From the NCBI GenBank assembly GCA_035286745.1, contig DATECU010000383.1, forward strand, positions 1 through 7,110: 7,110 bases of DNA, read 5' to 3'. This document shows, piece after piece, positions 6,481-7,110 of this stretch. Position 1 is the first letter of the stretch. Each line of letters begins with the position of its first letter. The notes under the pieces are model-generated. The model did not search any database and was not told where the DNA came from. It saw only the letters and a list, made by a program, of their open reading frames with translations. Source of the DNA: DATECU01 sp035286745. GTDB taxonomy: Bacteria > Acidobacteriota > Vicinamibacteria > Fen-336. The position numbers and the translations under genes are program-made.

Positions 6481-7110
6481 ACTTGTTCACTGACAACGCG
6501 GACTTGCAATTCCACTTCCAGCAGGGCGTTCCTTGGGACCGTTTCGTCCCCCTCTGGGAGGAGGGCTTCGCCCTGCCGGACGGCCCGCGAAGCCTGGCCG
6601 AAGCCCGTGAGCTGTACCAGGACAGCCTAGCGGAAGTGGGCGAGTTCGCGGCCCGCGAGATCGAGCCGCGGGCCCGCGGCATCGACCAGGAAGGCGTCGA
6701 CTTCAAGGACGGGCGGGTGGTCCTGCCCCCGGCCCTGATCGAGAACATCGAGGGCCTGAAGCGCCTGGGGGTGATGGCCGTCAATCTCCCCCGGGAGGCC
6801 GGCGGCTTCAACTTCCCGCTCACGGTAGGCACCGCCCTGACCGAGATCCTCTCTCGCGCCTGCACCAACACCTTGCTCCTGCACAGCTTCTACCAGGGCC
6901 CGGCGATCATGATCCTGCGCTTCGGCAGCCGCGAGCAGATCGAGCGCTGGGTCAAGCCACTGGCATCGGGCGAGATCTCGGGGGCGGTCGCCATGACCGA
7001 GCCCGACGCCGGCTCGGACGTGGGGGCGCTCTCCACCCGGGCCGAAGCCGACGGCAACGGCTTCCGCCTGACCGGAAGCAAGCAGTTCATCACCAACGGT
7101 TGCGGGGATG
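6477..7110 (+). CDS. Acyl-CoA dehydrogenase, long type (partial, C-terminus off the right edge)
   Basis: The frame is open from ATG 6477 to the right edge, giving 211 codons. Acyl-CoA dehydrogenases use FAD to desaturate acyl-CoA at the alpha-beta bond, the first step of beta-oxidation, and pass electrons to ETF. Residues 1-30, with NADLQFHF and a Trp-rich stretch, resemble the short extra N-terminal domain found in long (roughly 550-600 residue) members of the family. The usual helical N-terminal domain follows (about 45-165). The family signature AMTEPDAGSD is at 172-181, and QFITNG at 203-208 begins the beta-domain that contacts FAD and substrate. The catalytic Glu lies beyond the window, so chain-length preference cannot be judged. 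The start follows fadJ by 16 bases and overlaps the end of the small bridging ORF. No strong Shine-Dalgarno is seen. Placement after a racemase and FadJ suggests it serves the same substrates. Confidence 0.93.
   Translation, partial: MNLFTDNADLQFHFQQGVPWDRFVPLWEEGFALPDGPRSLAEARELYQDSLAEVGEFAAREIEPRARGIDQEGVDFKDGRVVLPPALIENIEGLKRLGVMAVNLPREAGGFNFPLTVGTALTEILSRACTNTLLLHSFYQGPAIMILRFGSREQIERWVKPLASGEISGAVAMTEPDAGSDVGALSTRAEADGNGFRLTGSKQFITNGCGD

Noticed and set aside
1..7110. CRISPR arrays, insertion sequences, toxin-antitoxin or defence genes, tRNA genes.
   Set aside because: No spaced direct repeats, terminal inverted repeats with a transposase, or tRNA-like folds were seen. All sizeable space is taken by the seven metabolic and regulatory genes.

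Overview
This is a high-GC bacterial window that is almost entirely protein-coding. It holds two operons that diverge from a 167-base intergenic region at 1703-1869. A cleavable Sec signal peptide on the YceI protein and a FadI/FadJ-type beta-oxidation pair point to a Gram-negative bacterium. Gene style and composition would suit Acidobacteriota, Myxococcota or Desulfobacterota, but this is a guess from composition and gene content; the window has no rRNA or other phylogenetic marker.

Minus-strand operon, read right to left: a MarR-family regulator (1178-1702), a periplasmic or secreted YceI-family lipocalin-like protein (573-1175), a strong GC-rich hairpin (535-566), and a zinc-ribbon FmdB-family protein whose C-terminus runs off the left edge (1-496). 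The marR stop and the yceI start are two bases apart, and the yceI ribosome binding site lies inside the end of marR. MarR and YceI are therefore very probably co-transcribed.

Plus-strand operon, read left to right: a FadI-type 3-ketoacyl-CoA thiolase (1870-3162), a CaiB/BaiF-family protein carrying alpha-methylacyl-CoA racemase catalytic residues (3159-4328), a FadJ-type bifunctional enoyl-CoA hydratase/3-hydroxyacyl-CoA dehydrogenase (4325-6460), and a long-type acyl-CoA dehydrogenase cut by the right edge (6477-7110). The first three genes overlap by four bases at each junction. The last junction is bridged by a seven-codon ORF that overlaps the stop of fadJ and the start of the dehydrogenase in the same way. 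The products cover all four steps of the beta-oxidation spiral plus a racemase, which suggests acyl chains with 2-methyl branches are substrates.

A perfect 12-base palindrome (TTGACTAGTCAA, 1711-1722) sits next to the marR start in the shared intergenic region. It is the best candidate for the MarR operator. By position it could link the YceI operon with beta-oxidation, although it is about 150 bases from fadI. No mobile element, CRISPR, tRNA, rRNA or clearly new system is visible. The most distinctive points are the racemase placed between fadI and fadJ, the stop/start bridge before the dehydrogenase, and the operator palindrome.
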